From positions 116,810 through 180,809 of the forward strand of contig NZ_JAODAB010000011.1 in the NCBI RefSeq assembly GCF_025336485.1: 64,000 bases of DNA, written 5' to 3'. The DNA comes from Pseudomonas citri (lineage in GTDB: Bacteria; Pseudomonadota; Gammaproteobacteria; Pseudomonadales; Pseudomonadaceae). A model generated the notes under the pieces. It was not told where the DNA came from. It saw only the letters and a list, made by a program, of their open reading frames with translations, and ran no database searches. Within the stretch, counting starts at the first letter, position 1, and each line of letters opens with the position of its first letter. The translations under genes were made by a program, and so were the position numbers. Below, in pieces: positions 56,733 to 64,000 of the stretch.

Positions 56733-57452
56733 ATGATGTCGGATCACAGAAAACCCATACGTGTATTGTTGGTCGATTGTCGTCCGCTGGTGCTCATGGG
56801 GCTTCACGATCTGATCAATGCCAGGAAGCCGCGCATGGAAGTCAGCGGCCAGGCGTCCACCTACACCACTGCGTTGAATCTGGCCGATCAGTTGCGTCCC
56901 AATGTGATTTTTTTCAGTTTCTTTCCCGATGCGCTGGATCCACTGGAAGTCGTGGCGCAACTTACCCGCAGCCCCGGTATGAAGCTGCTGGTGCTCAAGG
57001 GTTTGTACGAGGCCGTCCCGGCGGCCCAGGCGATAGAGGCGGGCGCCCGGGGTATCGTGTTGGCGGAAGACCCGACGGAATCGATCGTCCGGGCGATCCT
57101 CACGGTCCACCACCATGACATCGGCATGGACCGGGCCTGGGCCGATGGGCTGTGCGGCTACGCGGCCAACGGGCATGTGCCCTTGAGGTGCAACCTGGAA
57201 CAGGCGAAACAGGCACGGTTGACGTTGCGTGAGCGGGAGCTGATCCACGCGATCGTCGGCGACCCGTCGGCCAAGTACATCAGCATCGCCGAGCGCCTTG
57301 GCATCAGCGAGCACACCGTGCACAACCACCTGAGCAACATCTATCAGAAGCTCGAACTGATCAACCGGATGGACTTGCTGATGTACGCGCTCAAGCACGG
57401 GCTCACCAACCAGGAGCAGCCGCCTGAGTCGACGTGGGTGGAGTTGGATTGA
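56733..57452 (+). CDS. NarL/LuxR-type response regulator with degenerate receiver
   Basis: A 239-residue protein with a receiver-like N-terminus (VLLVDCRPLVLMGLHDLI) and a C-terminal LuxR HTH (LTLRERELIHAIVGDPSAKY, ISEHTVHNHLSNIYQKL). Where the phosphoacceptor Asp belongs the sequence reads NVIFFSFFPD, so no Asp is in place, and the switch lysine is also unclear (VLAEDPTES). It therefore probably works without phosphorylation. It sits between the type I secretion genes and the repetitive-protein genes and is a natural regulator of both. Confidence 0.88.
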   Translation: MMSDHRKPIRVLLVDCRPLVLMGLHDLINARKPRMEVSGQASTYTTALNLADQLRPNVIFFSFFPDALDPLEVVAQLTRSPGMKLLVLKGLYEAVPAAQAIEAGARGIVLAEDPTESIVRAILTVHHHDIGMDRAWADGLCGYAANGHVPLRCNLEQAKQARLTLRERELIHAIVGDPSAKYISIAERLGISEHTVHNHLSNIYQKLELINRMDLLMYALKHGLTNQEQPPESTWVELD

Positions 57453-57478
57453 CCTTCAGGTGAGTGGGTGAAAAAACA

Positions 57479-57515
57479 ATGCGCGGGTGGTTCCTGAACC
57501 ACCCGCGCATTTTTC
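57479..57515. terminator. bidirectional terminator between LuxR gene and repetitive protein A
   Basis: ATGCGCGGGTGGTT (57479-57492) and AACCACCCGCGCAT (57497-57510) form a perfect 14-bp stem with CCTG loop, preceded by AAAAAACA and followed by TTTT. It serves both converging genes. Confidence 0.93.
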
Positions 57516-57530
57516 AAGGCCTGACCGCTA

Positions 57531-60500
57531 TCAGGCGCCCATGACTATATCGGTGTTGAGCACGTCCACTCCGACCAGGGTGATGGTGGTGGTTTGCCCG
57601 CCGGTCTCGGCAACGGTGACGATGCTGTCGGCACCCGTGTTGTCGATCGACTGGACCACCGCCGTCGGGTCGCCGTTGAGCACCAGGGTGTCGCGCTGGC
57701 CCGCCGTCGTGTCGAAGCCGGTGACTTGGTACTTGTTCTGGGTGAACGTCAGGTCGACGTTGAACGCGTCACGCTCGCCACTGGTGCCGGCCAAGGTGAA
57801 ATCGAACTGGGCGTTGGCCGCGTCGTTGGCGAACAGGTTGGCGTCAAACGAACTCGTAGCCGAGTCGCCGTCCTTGTCCGTCAGTGTCGCGTTGAACGTC
57901 AGCTGGACATCGCTGGCGAGGTTTTCGGTTTCCTGGATGAACTGGATCACCGGGATCTTGATCGCACCACGGCCCATGGTCAGTTGGACCGCGTCGATCA
58001 GGGCCGAGCCTTCTTTCTCGATGGTGAAAGACACCTGTCCACCGGCCTCTGGCGTGAGGGTGTTGACCTCGGTGAGGTTGGAGAACGTGCCATCCTCGTA
58101 GTAGACCCTGAAGTACAGGTCCTCGGTCGCGGTGTTGTAGCCGGCCACGGAGTTGTCGATGAAGATCTTCATGCCCGTGAGCAGGCTTTCCGGGTTGATC
58201 ACGAAGCTTTCATCGGCCGCGCCAATGGCCACCAGGTTGTCGCCTTGCAGCAGGTTGTTGGCCACGCCGATGCCGGAGGTGCTGACGTTCATCGCCGCCG
58301 GGTCGATGTACGATGGCAGTGGGTTGGTCTGCAATGCGGCTTCGGTGGGGTCGGGTTTGCCGAGGCCGATGCCGCTCAGGATGTCCGCCGTCGAGGCCAG
58401 CGCCTTGGCGGAGAAGAATACGATCTCTTCGGAGGTGGACGGGATGGTCGGGTCAGTGGTTTCCGGGATCAACAACGTACGCACTGAATCCGGGCCGCCG
58501 GCATCGAGTGAACCGTCGGCACTGCTGCGCACGATGGTCGAGGCAAAGCCTTGCACCAGGTCGAGGGTGTAGTGGCCGTCGTCATAGGCGGTCAGGGTGT
58601 AGTCGACGCTGGTGTTGGCGGTGGCGGCGTTGTTGTCGAAGTCACCGGTCAGCGTGCCGGCGAAGTGATACGCGCCGTTGGCGTCCGGTGACGGCGACTG
58701 TTCGACGAGCGTGCCGGTCCCGGTGGTGGTCGTGTCGTCTGGCCGGACCAGGGTGAACTGACCGTTGACCAGCGAAATATCCAGGCCCGCCGCACCGAGT
58801 CCGTCGGCGCCGGCCGCCTTGCTCCAGTAGCCGGTTTGCGCCAGCACGCTGCCGGTGCCGATCAGGTTGCCGAACGCCAGCGCCGGTCCATCGTCCTCGA
58901 ACACCAGGTTCTGCCCAATGTTCAACGTCGCCTGGGCGCTGTCGCCGTCCTTGTCGGTCTTGGTGGCGACCAATGTAACCAGGTTATCCGCGGTCAGGCT
59001 CGTGGCGTCGTCGGGGTTGTTCGGGTTGGGGTGCATCACGGCCCGCAGTTGATCGAGGGTGACGTCACCGTTGCTGGCGACGCTGACGGTGAACACCAGC
59101 AGGTTGCTGCTGGCCGTGCGGCCTTCCACCACGCCGCCGTTGAGTGACAGGTTGACGGCTTGACCCGTGGCCGAGTCGGTCAACCCCGAGGCACCCGCCA
59201 CCATGCCAAGGGCATAGGTGAGCGTGCCGGCCCCATCAGCGCCAAACGCCGAGGTGAAGTTGGCCGCGAAGTTTTGGGTGTCGTTGGTGGCCAGCACCGT
59301 TTCATCCACCGTCAGCGTCGGTTCCGTGCCGGTGGTGCTGATGCTAGGCCCATCGTCCTTGAACACCAGGTTCTGGCCGATGTTGAGTGTGGCCTGGGCA
59401 CTGTCGCCCTCCTTGTCGGTGATGGTGGCGATCAGCGTGACCAGGTTGTCCGAGGTCAGGCTCTTGGCATCATCGGGATTGCTCGTGTTGGGATGGACCA
59501 CCGCGCGGAGTTGATCGAGAGTGACGTCGCCATTGGTGGCGACACTGACGGTGAACACCAGCACGTTGGTGGTCGCGGTGCGGCCTTCGACCACGCCGCC
59601 GTTGAGCGACAGGTTGACCGCTTCACCGGTGGCCGTGTCGGTCAACCCCGAGGCGCCCGCCACCACGCCGAGGGCATAGGTGAGCGTACCGGCGCCGTCG
59701 GCGCCAAACGCCGAGTTGAAGTTGGCCGCGAAGCTTTTGGTGTCGTTGGTGGCCAACACCGTTTCATCCACCGTCAGCGCCGGTTCCGTGCCGGTGGTGC
59801 TGATGCTTGGACCGTCATCCTTGAACACCAGGTTCTGGCCGATATCGAGGGTGGCGTGGACGCTGTCGCCGTCACCGTCGGTCTTGGTGGCGGTCAGGGT
59901 GACCAGGTTATCCGCGGTCAGGCTCTTGGAGTCATCGGGGTTGGTGGTGTCAGGGTGGACCACCGCGCGGATCTGGTCGAGGGTGACGCTGCCGTTGGCC
60001 GCGACGCTGACGGTGAACACCAGCACGTCGGTGGTCGCCGTTCGGCCTTCCACCACGCCGCCGTTGAGCGACAGGTTGACCGCTTCGCCGGTGGCCGTGT
60101 CGGTCAACCCCGAGGCACCCGCCACCACGCCTAGCGCATAGGTGAGCGTACCGGCGCCGTCAGCGCCGAACGCCGAGGTGAAGTTGGCCGCAAAACTCTG
60201 TGTAGCATCGGTCGCCAACACGGTTTCATCCACCGTCAGCGTGGGTTCCGTGCCGGTGGTGCTGATGCTCGGCCCATCGTCCTCGAAGATCATTTTCGAG
60301 CCGATTTCGGTTTTTGCCAGGGACGCCTGGACCAAGGTGAAACCGCCGATGTCGAAGTCGGCGTGGTTCGTCCCCTTGGCGTCGATGGCTGCACCGTTTT
60401 CGATCAGCACGCGGTTATGGGTTTGTGTGGTGGTGTATTCGATCTGGTAGCCGGCCTTGACGCCGGTGATGGTGGCAACCCCGCCGTTGAAGCTGATGGC

Positions 60501-61715
60501 TATGGATGTGTCGTTTACAGAGCCGTCCGAGTTCTCGATCACCAGCCCGGTGCTGATGTTGATGACCCGAACATTGGTGATGGCGACTGCGGCATCGCCT
60601 GCGTAGCCATTAATGAAATTCACTCCAGGTTCGGCGGCGGTGTTGAATGCGCTGATTTTCACCACGGCGCTCTTGCCGCTTTGCAACTGTACGATGTCGA
60701 AGTTGGCCATCTTCGCGTTGAAGACGCTGGTGAAGTCAACGTTGGCCTCGACGTCTGCTTCGTTCTGATCCAGGTTGGGGATGGTCACGTCCTGCCGGGC
60801 ACCGGTGACGAAGGTAAAGCGGATGCCTTCCTGTTCCACGATCATCTGGTTGTTGGTGCCGAAGGTGGTGGGCCCGCCGGCCTGGCTGGTGTTGATGGTG
60901 TCGCCGGTGGTGATATTGGCGCCGCTGGACTGGTCGGCCGGGTCTTTACCGGTGGCGATGATGGTGGGATCGGTGATCCGGGTGACGCCGTTGACCACTT
61001 CAGTGTTCGGGTTCGCCGTGGTGAACATCAGGAACAGGTTTTGCCCGGAAGGTGCGTTGGCGAGGCTGAATTCCAGATCCTGGCTGGCACCGATGAAGAC
61101 CTTGTCCAGCAGGTTGACCGGGTCATCGGGGTTGCTGGTGTCCGGGTTGCTCAATGCTTGGTATTGCACGGTCCAGATCTTGCCGCCGGAGACCGGTGAG
61201 CCGGTTTCTTCGATGTAGGCGGCGAACACGATCGCACCGCTTGGCCCGCCGGCACGACCCAGGACGATATTGTCGTTGGTATCGGTGTAAAGCAGGATGC
61301 TGGTGCCGCCGAGTGTATCGAGGCCGCTGTCCACGCCGTCCAGTGGTGCGCCGGTAGTGCCGACGAAGCTGATGTTGGTGATGGTCGCACCGGGCGCGGC
61401 GCTGACGGTGAAGGCGTTGCTACCGGTGTTGCCGCCGGCACTGGTGTAGCCACTCAAGGCCGCACCCGTTGCAGTGCCTGCTCCAAGCGCGGTCAGGCGG
61501 GTGGAGAAGGTCGAGGGCAGGGCCGTCAGCAATATGTCGTTGTCGTCAGCGTCGCCTGCCGGGCTCGGCGTCGCGGTAGCGTTCTGCAAACCGGCGGTTT
61601 CATCCAGCGTCACGTTGGTGCCGGTCGCCGTGACGCTCAAGGCGGTGGCGACAAAGGGTGTGAAGAGGGTGGTCGTATTACCTGTCAGCGAGGAATCTTG
61701 TTCTTGGACAGTCAT
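57531..61715 (-). CDS. large repetitive type I-secreted protein A (DUF5801/VCBS-like repeats)
   Basis: A 1394-residue acidic, Thr/Asp/Gly-rich protein of the adhesin/T1SS repeat class. ATG 61715 has a GGAG-type RBS. Residues 1-478 form a unique N-region with no cleavable signal peptide. Three tandem 154-residue repeats follow at 479-632, 633-786 and 787-940, each opening DDGPSIS. The C-terminal 454 residues carry DDGPALAF, SYIDPAAMNVS and FNVDLTF, ending in GADSIVTVAETGGQ and DVLNTDIVMGA, a plausible uncleaved secretion signal. Calcium-binding RTX nonapeptides are not evident. The adjacent ABC-MFP-TolC genes are its expected exporter. Adhesion or biofilm role inferred from class. Confidence 0.85.
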   Translation of the reverse strand: MTVQEQDSSLTGNTTTLFTPFVATALSVTATGTNVTLDETAGLQNATATPSPAGDADDNDILLTALPSTFSTRLTALGAGTATGAALSGYTSAGGNTGSNAFTVSAAPGATITNISFVGTTGAPLDGVDSGLDTLGGTSILLYTDTNDNIVLGRAGGPSGAIVFAAYIEETGSPVSGGKIWTVQYQALSNPDTSNPDDPVNLLDKVFIGASQDLEFSLANAPSGQNLFLMFTTANPNTEVVNGVTRITDPTIIATGKDPADQSSGANITTGDTINTSQAGGPTTFGTNNQMIVEQEGIRFTFVTGARQDVTIPNLDQNEADVEANVDFTSVFNAKMANFDIVQLQSGKSAVVKISAFNTAAEPGVNFINGYAGDAAVAITNVRVINISTGLVIENSDGSVNDTSIAISFNGGVATITGVKAGYQIEYTTTQTHNRVLIENGAAIDAKGTNHADFDIGGFTLVQASLAKTEIGSKMIFEDDGPSISTTGTEPTLTVDETVLATDATQSFAANFTSAFGADGAGTLTYALGVVAGASGLTDTATGEAVNLSLNGGVVEGRTATTDVLVFTVSVAANGSVTLDQIRAVVHPDTTNPDDSKSLTADNLVTLTATKTDGDGDSVHATLDIGQNLVFKDDGPSISTTGTEPALTVDETVLATNDTKSFAANFNSAFGADGAGTLTYALGVVAGASGLTDTATGEAVNLSLNGGVVEGRTATTNVLVFTVSVATNGDVTLDQLRAVVHPNTSNPDDAKSLTSDNLVTLIATITDKEGDSAQATLNIGQNLVFKDDGPSISTTGTEPTLTVDETVLATNDTQNFAANFTSAFGADGAGTLTYALGMVAGASGLTDSATGQAVNLSLNGGVVEGRTASSNLLVFTVSVASNGDVTLDQLRAVMHPNPNNPDDATSLTADNLVTLVATKTDKDGDSAQATLNIGQNLVFEDDGPALAFGNLIGTGSVLAQTGYWSKAAGADGLGAAGLDISLVNGQFTLVRPDDTTTTGTGTLVEQSPSPDANGAYHFAGTLTGDFDNNAATANTSVDYTLTAYDDGHYTLDLVQGFASTIVRSSADGSLDAGGPDSVRTLLIPETTDPTIPSTSEEIVFFSAKALASTADILSGIGLGKPDPTEAALQTNPLPSYIDPAAMNVSTSGIGVANNLLQGDNLVAIGAADESFVINPESLLTGMKIFIDNSVAGYNTATEDLYFRVYYEDGTFSNLTEVNTLTPEAGGQVSFTIEKEGSALIDAVQLTMGRGAIKIPVIQFIQETENLASDVQLTFNATLTDKDGDSATSSFDANLFANDAANAQFDFTLAGTSGERDAFNVDLTFTQNKYQVTGFDTTAGQRDTLVLNGDPTAVVQSIDNTGADSIVTVAETGGQTTTITLVGVDVLNTDIVMGA
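58896..60281 (-). repeat. three tandem 462-bp repeats in protein A
   Basis: The DDGPS start codons recur at 60281, 59819 and 59357, and the following unit starts at 58895, an exact 462-bp (154-residue) spacing. Each unit carries DETVLAT, AFGADGAGTLTYALG, LNGGVVEGRT and DNLVTL. No indels between units, so recombination among them is likely. Confidence 0.95.
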
Positions 61716-61878
61716 GATGGGCTCCGAACAGTGGCGGTCATCGAGGTCTGACCGTTGACCAGTGTTCGCCACTATGTAAAAGCGCGGCGTAATGCGCATC
61801 GACCGATACTCCCAGGCGGGCTAGGAGTTTCAGGCTATGAATCTGGCGCGTTACACCCACCGGGTTCGTAAAACAAAG

Positions 61879-61905
61879 CGAGGGTGGTTTCCAGGCCACC
61901 CTCGC
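61879..61905 (-). terminator. terminator of repetitive protein B gene
   Basis: GCGAGGGTGG and CCACCCTCGC form a perfect 10-bp stem, 22 bp after the stop of protein B on the minus strand, followed on that strand by TTTGTTTT. Confidence 0.8.
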
Positions 61906-61927
61906 AGGTTTCAAGCGACGCGAGGTA

Positions 61928-64000
61928 TCAGGCGCCCATCACAATGTCGGTGTTGAGCACGTCCACCCCGACCAGGGTGATGGTGGTGGTTTGCCCGCCG
62001 GTCTCGGCAACGGTCACGATGCTGTCGGCACCCGTGTTGTCGATCGACTGGACCACCGCCGTCGGGTCGCCGTTGAGTACCAGGGTGTCGCGCTGGCCCG
62101 CCGTCGTGTCGAACCCGGTGACCTGGTACCTGTTTTCGGCGACCGTCAGGTCGACGTTGAACGCATCACGCTCGCCGCTGGTGCCCACCAAGGTGAAATC
62201 GAACTGGGCGTTGGCCGCGTCGTTGGCGAACAGGTTGGCGTCGAACGTACTGCTGGCTGAGTCGCCGTCCTTGTCCGTCAGTGTTGCGTTGAACGACAGC
62301 TGGACATCGCTGGCCAGGCTCTCGGTTTCCTGGATGAACTGGATCACCGGGATCTTGATCGCGCCGCGGGCCATGGTCAGTTGGACCGCGTCGATCAGGG
62401 CCGAGCCTGCTTTCTCGATGGTGAAAGACACCTGGCCGCCGGCCTCCGGTGTCAGGTCGTTCACCTCGGTGAGGTTGGAGAACGTGCCATCCTCGTAGTA
62501 GACCCTGAAGTACAGGTCCTCGGTCGCCGTGTTGTAGCCGGCCACGGAGTTGTCGATGAAGACTTTCATGCCCGTGAGCAGGCTTTCCGGGTTGATGACG
62601 AAGCTTTCATCTGCGGCGCCGATGGCCGCCAGGTTGTCGCCCTGGAACAGGTTATTGGCGACACCAATACCGGAGGTGCTGACGTTCATCGCCGCCGGGT
62701 CGATGTACGACGGCAGCGGGTTGGTCTGCAACGCGGCTTCGGTGGGGTCGGGCTCGCCGAGGCCGATGCCGGTCAGGATATCCGCCGTCGAGGCCAGGGC
62801 CTTGGCGGAGAAGAACACGATCTCCTCGGAAGCGGACGGGATGGTCGGGTCATTGGTTTCCGGAATCAACAACGTGCGCACCGGGTCCGGGCCGCCGGCA
62901 TCGAGAGAGCCGTCGGCGCTGCTGAGCACCAGGGTCGAGGCGAAGCCCTGCACCAGGTCCAGGGTGTAGTGCCCGTCGTCATAGGCGGTCAGGGTGTAGT
63001 CGACGCTGGTGTCGGCGGTGGTGGCGTTGTTGTCGAAGTCACCGGTCAGCGTCCCGGCGAAGTGATACGCGCCGTTGGCGTCTGGTGACGGCGACTGCTC
63101 GACGAGTGTGCCGGTTCCGGTGGCGGTGGTGTCGTCTGGGCGGACCAGGGTGAACTGACCGTTGACCAGCGAAATATCCAGGCCCGCCGCGCCCAATCCA
63201 TCGGCACCGGCCGCTTTGTTCCAGTAGCCGGTTTGCGGCAGCACGCTGCCGGTGCCGATCAGGTTGCCGAACGCCAGCGACGGCCCGTCGTCCTCGAACA
63301 CCAGGTTCTGGCCGATGTTGAGGGTGGCCTGGGCGCTATCGCCGTCCCGGTCGGTCTTGGTGGCGACCAGCGTGACCAGATTGTCCGAGGTCAGGCTTGT
63401 TGCGTCATCGGGGTTGTTGGGATTGGGGTGCATCACGGCCCGCAGTTGATCGAGGGTGACGTCAGCGTTCGCGGCCACGGCGACCGTGAACACCAGCAGG
63501 TTGCTGCTGGCCGTGCGGCCTTCTACCACACCGCCGTTGAGCGACAGATTGACCGCCTCACCGGTGGCAGAGTCGACGAGCCCGGAGGCGCCCGCCACCA
63601 CACCCAGTGCGTAGGTGAGGGTGCCGGCCCCATCAGCGCCAAACGCTGAGGTGAAGTTGGCCACGAAGCTTTTGGTGTCGTTGGTGGCCAGCACCGTTTC
63701 ATCCACCGTCAGCGTCGGTTCCGTACCGGTGGTGCTGATGCTCGGTCCGTCGTCCTTGAACACCAGGTTCTGGCCAATGTTGAGGGTGGCCTGGGCGCTG
63801 TCGCCGTCCTTGTCGGTCTTGGTGGCGACCAGGGTGACCAGGTTGTCCGAGGTCAGGCTCTTGGCATCATCGGGATTGCTCGTGTCGGGATGGACCACCG
63901 CGCGGAGTTGATCGAGGGTGACATCAGCGTTGGCGGCCACACTGACGGTGAACACCAGCAGGTTGGTGGTTGCGGTGCGGCCTTCCACCACGCCGCCGTT
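61928..64000 (-). CDS. large repetitive type I-secreted protein B, C-terminal part
   Basis: The frame is open to the right window edge, so the N-terminus is missing. The visible 690 residues comprise part of a 154-residue repeat (63755-64000), a full repeat (63293-63754) and a 454-residue C-terminus (61928-63292). The C-terminus matches protein A at about 426 of 454 positions with no gap, and the last 60 residues are identical. The stop is 212 bp from the start of A's gene and in the same direction, so it is a tandem duplicate. Expected to use the same secretion system. Confidence 0.85.
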   Translation of the reverse strand, partial: NGGVVEGRTATTNLLVFTVSVAANADVTLDQLRAVVHPDTSNPDDAKSLTSDNLVTLVATKTDKDGDSAQATLNIGQNLVFKDDGPSISTTGTEPTLTVDETVLATNDTKSFVANFTSAFGADGAGTLTYALGVVAGASGLVDSATGEAVNLSLNGGVVEGRTASSNLLVFTVAVAANADVTLDQLRAVMHPNPNNPDDATSLTSDNLVTLVATKTDRDGDSAQATLNIGQNLVFEDDGPSLAFGNLIGTGSVLPQTGYWNKAAGADGLGAAGLDISLVNGQFTLVRPDDTTATGTGTLVEQSPSPDANGAYHFAGTLTGDFDNNATTADTSVDYTLTAYDDGHYTLDLVQGFASTLVLSSADGSLDAGGPDPVRTLLIPETNDPTIPSASEEIVFFSAKALASTADILTGIGLGEPDPTEAALQTNPLPSYIDPAAMNVSTSGIGVANNLFQGDNLAAIGAADESFVINPESLLTGMKVFIDNSVAGYNTATEDLYFRVYYEDGTFSNLTEVNDLTPEAGGQVSFTIEKAGSALIDAVQLTMARGAIKIPVIQFIQETESLASDVQLSFNATLTDKDGDSASSTFDANLFANDAANAQFDFTLVGTSGERDAFNVDLTVAENRYQVTGFDTTAGQRDTLVLNGDPTAVVQSIDNTGADSIVTVAETGGQTTTITLVGVDVLNTDIVMGA

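Noticed and set aside
57531..61715. RTX toxin
   Set aside because: No run of GGxGxDxxx nonapeptides and no toxin domain was seen; repeats fit the DUF5801/VCBS-like secreted class better.
57531..61715. LapA-type adhesin retained by LapD/LapG
   Set aside because: No TAAG/PAAG-type cleavage site was found in the N-terminal region and no lapD/lapG genes are in the window.
58896..64000. Regular repeats that might suggest a CRISPR array
   Set aside because: The period is 462 bp and in frame with one protein; there are no short repeats with unique spacers and no cas genes.

Overview
The window looks like chromosomal DNA of a fluorescent Pseudomonas, most likely the P. fluorescens complex (P. corrugata / P. 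brassicacearum-like). It is GC-rich, has Pseudomonas-style REP hairpins, and carries typical accessory catabolic, efflux, polyamine and type I secretion genes. This assignment is inferred from gene content. I saw no rRNA, tRNA, CRISPR array or complete transposase gene.

Layout. 1-4.1 kb: the 3' end of a LuxR-type regulator, an MFS transporter and an NIT-domain chemoreceptor. 4.1-11.4 kb: a sugar-acid catabolic locus with an IlvD/Edd dehydratase, two FAH-fold enzymes, an SDR dehydrogenase, an ACS-type MFS importer and a LysR regulator. A matching dyad lies in front of the regulator and the importer. 11.6-16.4 kb: a GntR/FCD regulator, a polar amino-acid ABC importer and a leaderless gamma-glutamyltransferase-like enzyme. 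16.6-18.2 kb: periplasmic trehalase.

18.3-29.4 kb: a lipid-flavoured efflux locus. It contains a TetR regulator, a TesB-like acyl-CoA thioesterase, a FadL-type channel, an SDR, an outer-membrane factor, a membrane-fusion protein, an RND pump and a KAS II enzyme. Four copies of one 24-bp operator (GTGAC-N14-GTCAC type) lie in front of the four transcription starts, so the set reads as one regulon. This is my best candidate for an undescribed system.

29.6-31.6 kb: a response regulator with a CheC-like output and a PAS-GGDEF diguanylate cyclase. 31.8-38.0 kb: an extracytosolic flavin electron-transfer locus (ApbE, PepSY/flavodoxin reductase, DUF2271, PepSY) divergent from a QseBC-like two-component pair. 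The DUF2271 protein carries an apparent FMN-attachment motif. 38.2-40.6 kb: a flavin monooxygenase and a YghU-like glutathione transferase, separated only by an 89-bp MITE-like element. 40.7-43.5 kb: a three-gene unit in which a membrane diguanylate cyclase sits between two paralogous periplasmic binding proteins. 43.7-45.7 kb: an aldo/keto reductase and a divergent LysR regulator. 45.7-49.0 kb: a PhnCDEE-like ABC importer. 49.3-51.7 kb: carboxynorspermidine-type spermidine synthesis.

51.9-64.0 kb: a complete type I secretion system (ABC, MFP, TolC), a LuxR-type regulator whose receiver lacks the phosphoacceptor Asp, and two tandem large repetitive secreted proteins. The second is cut by the window edge. 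They share a C-terminus of about 454 residues at roughly 94% identity and are built of exact 462-bp repeats.
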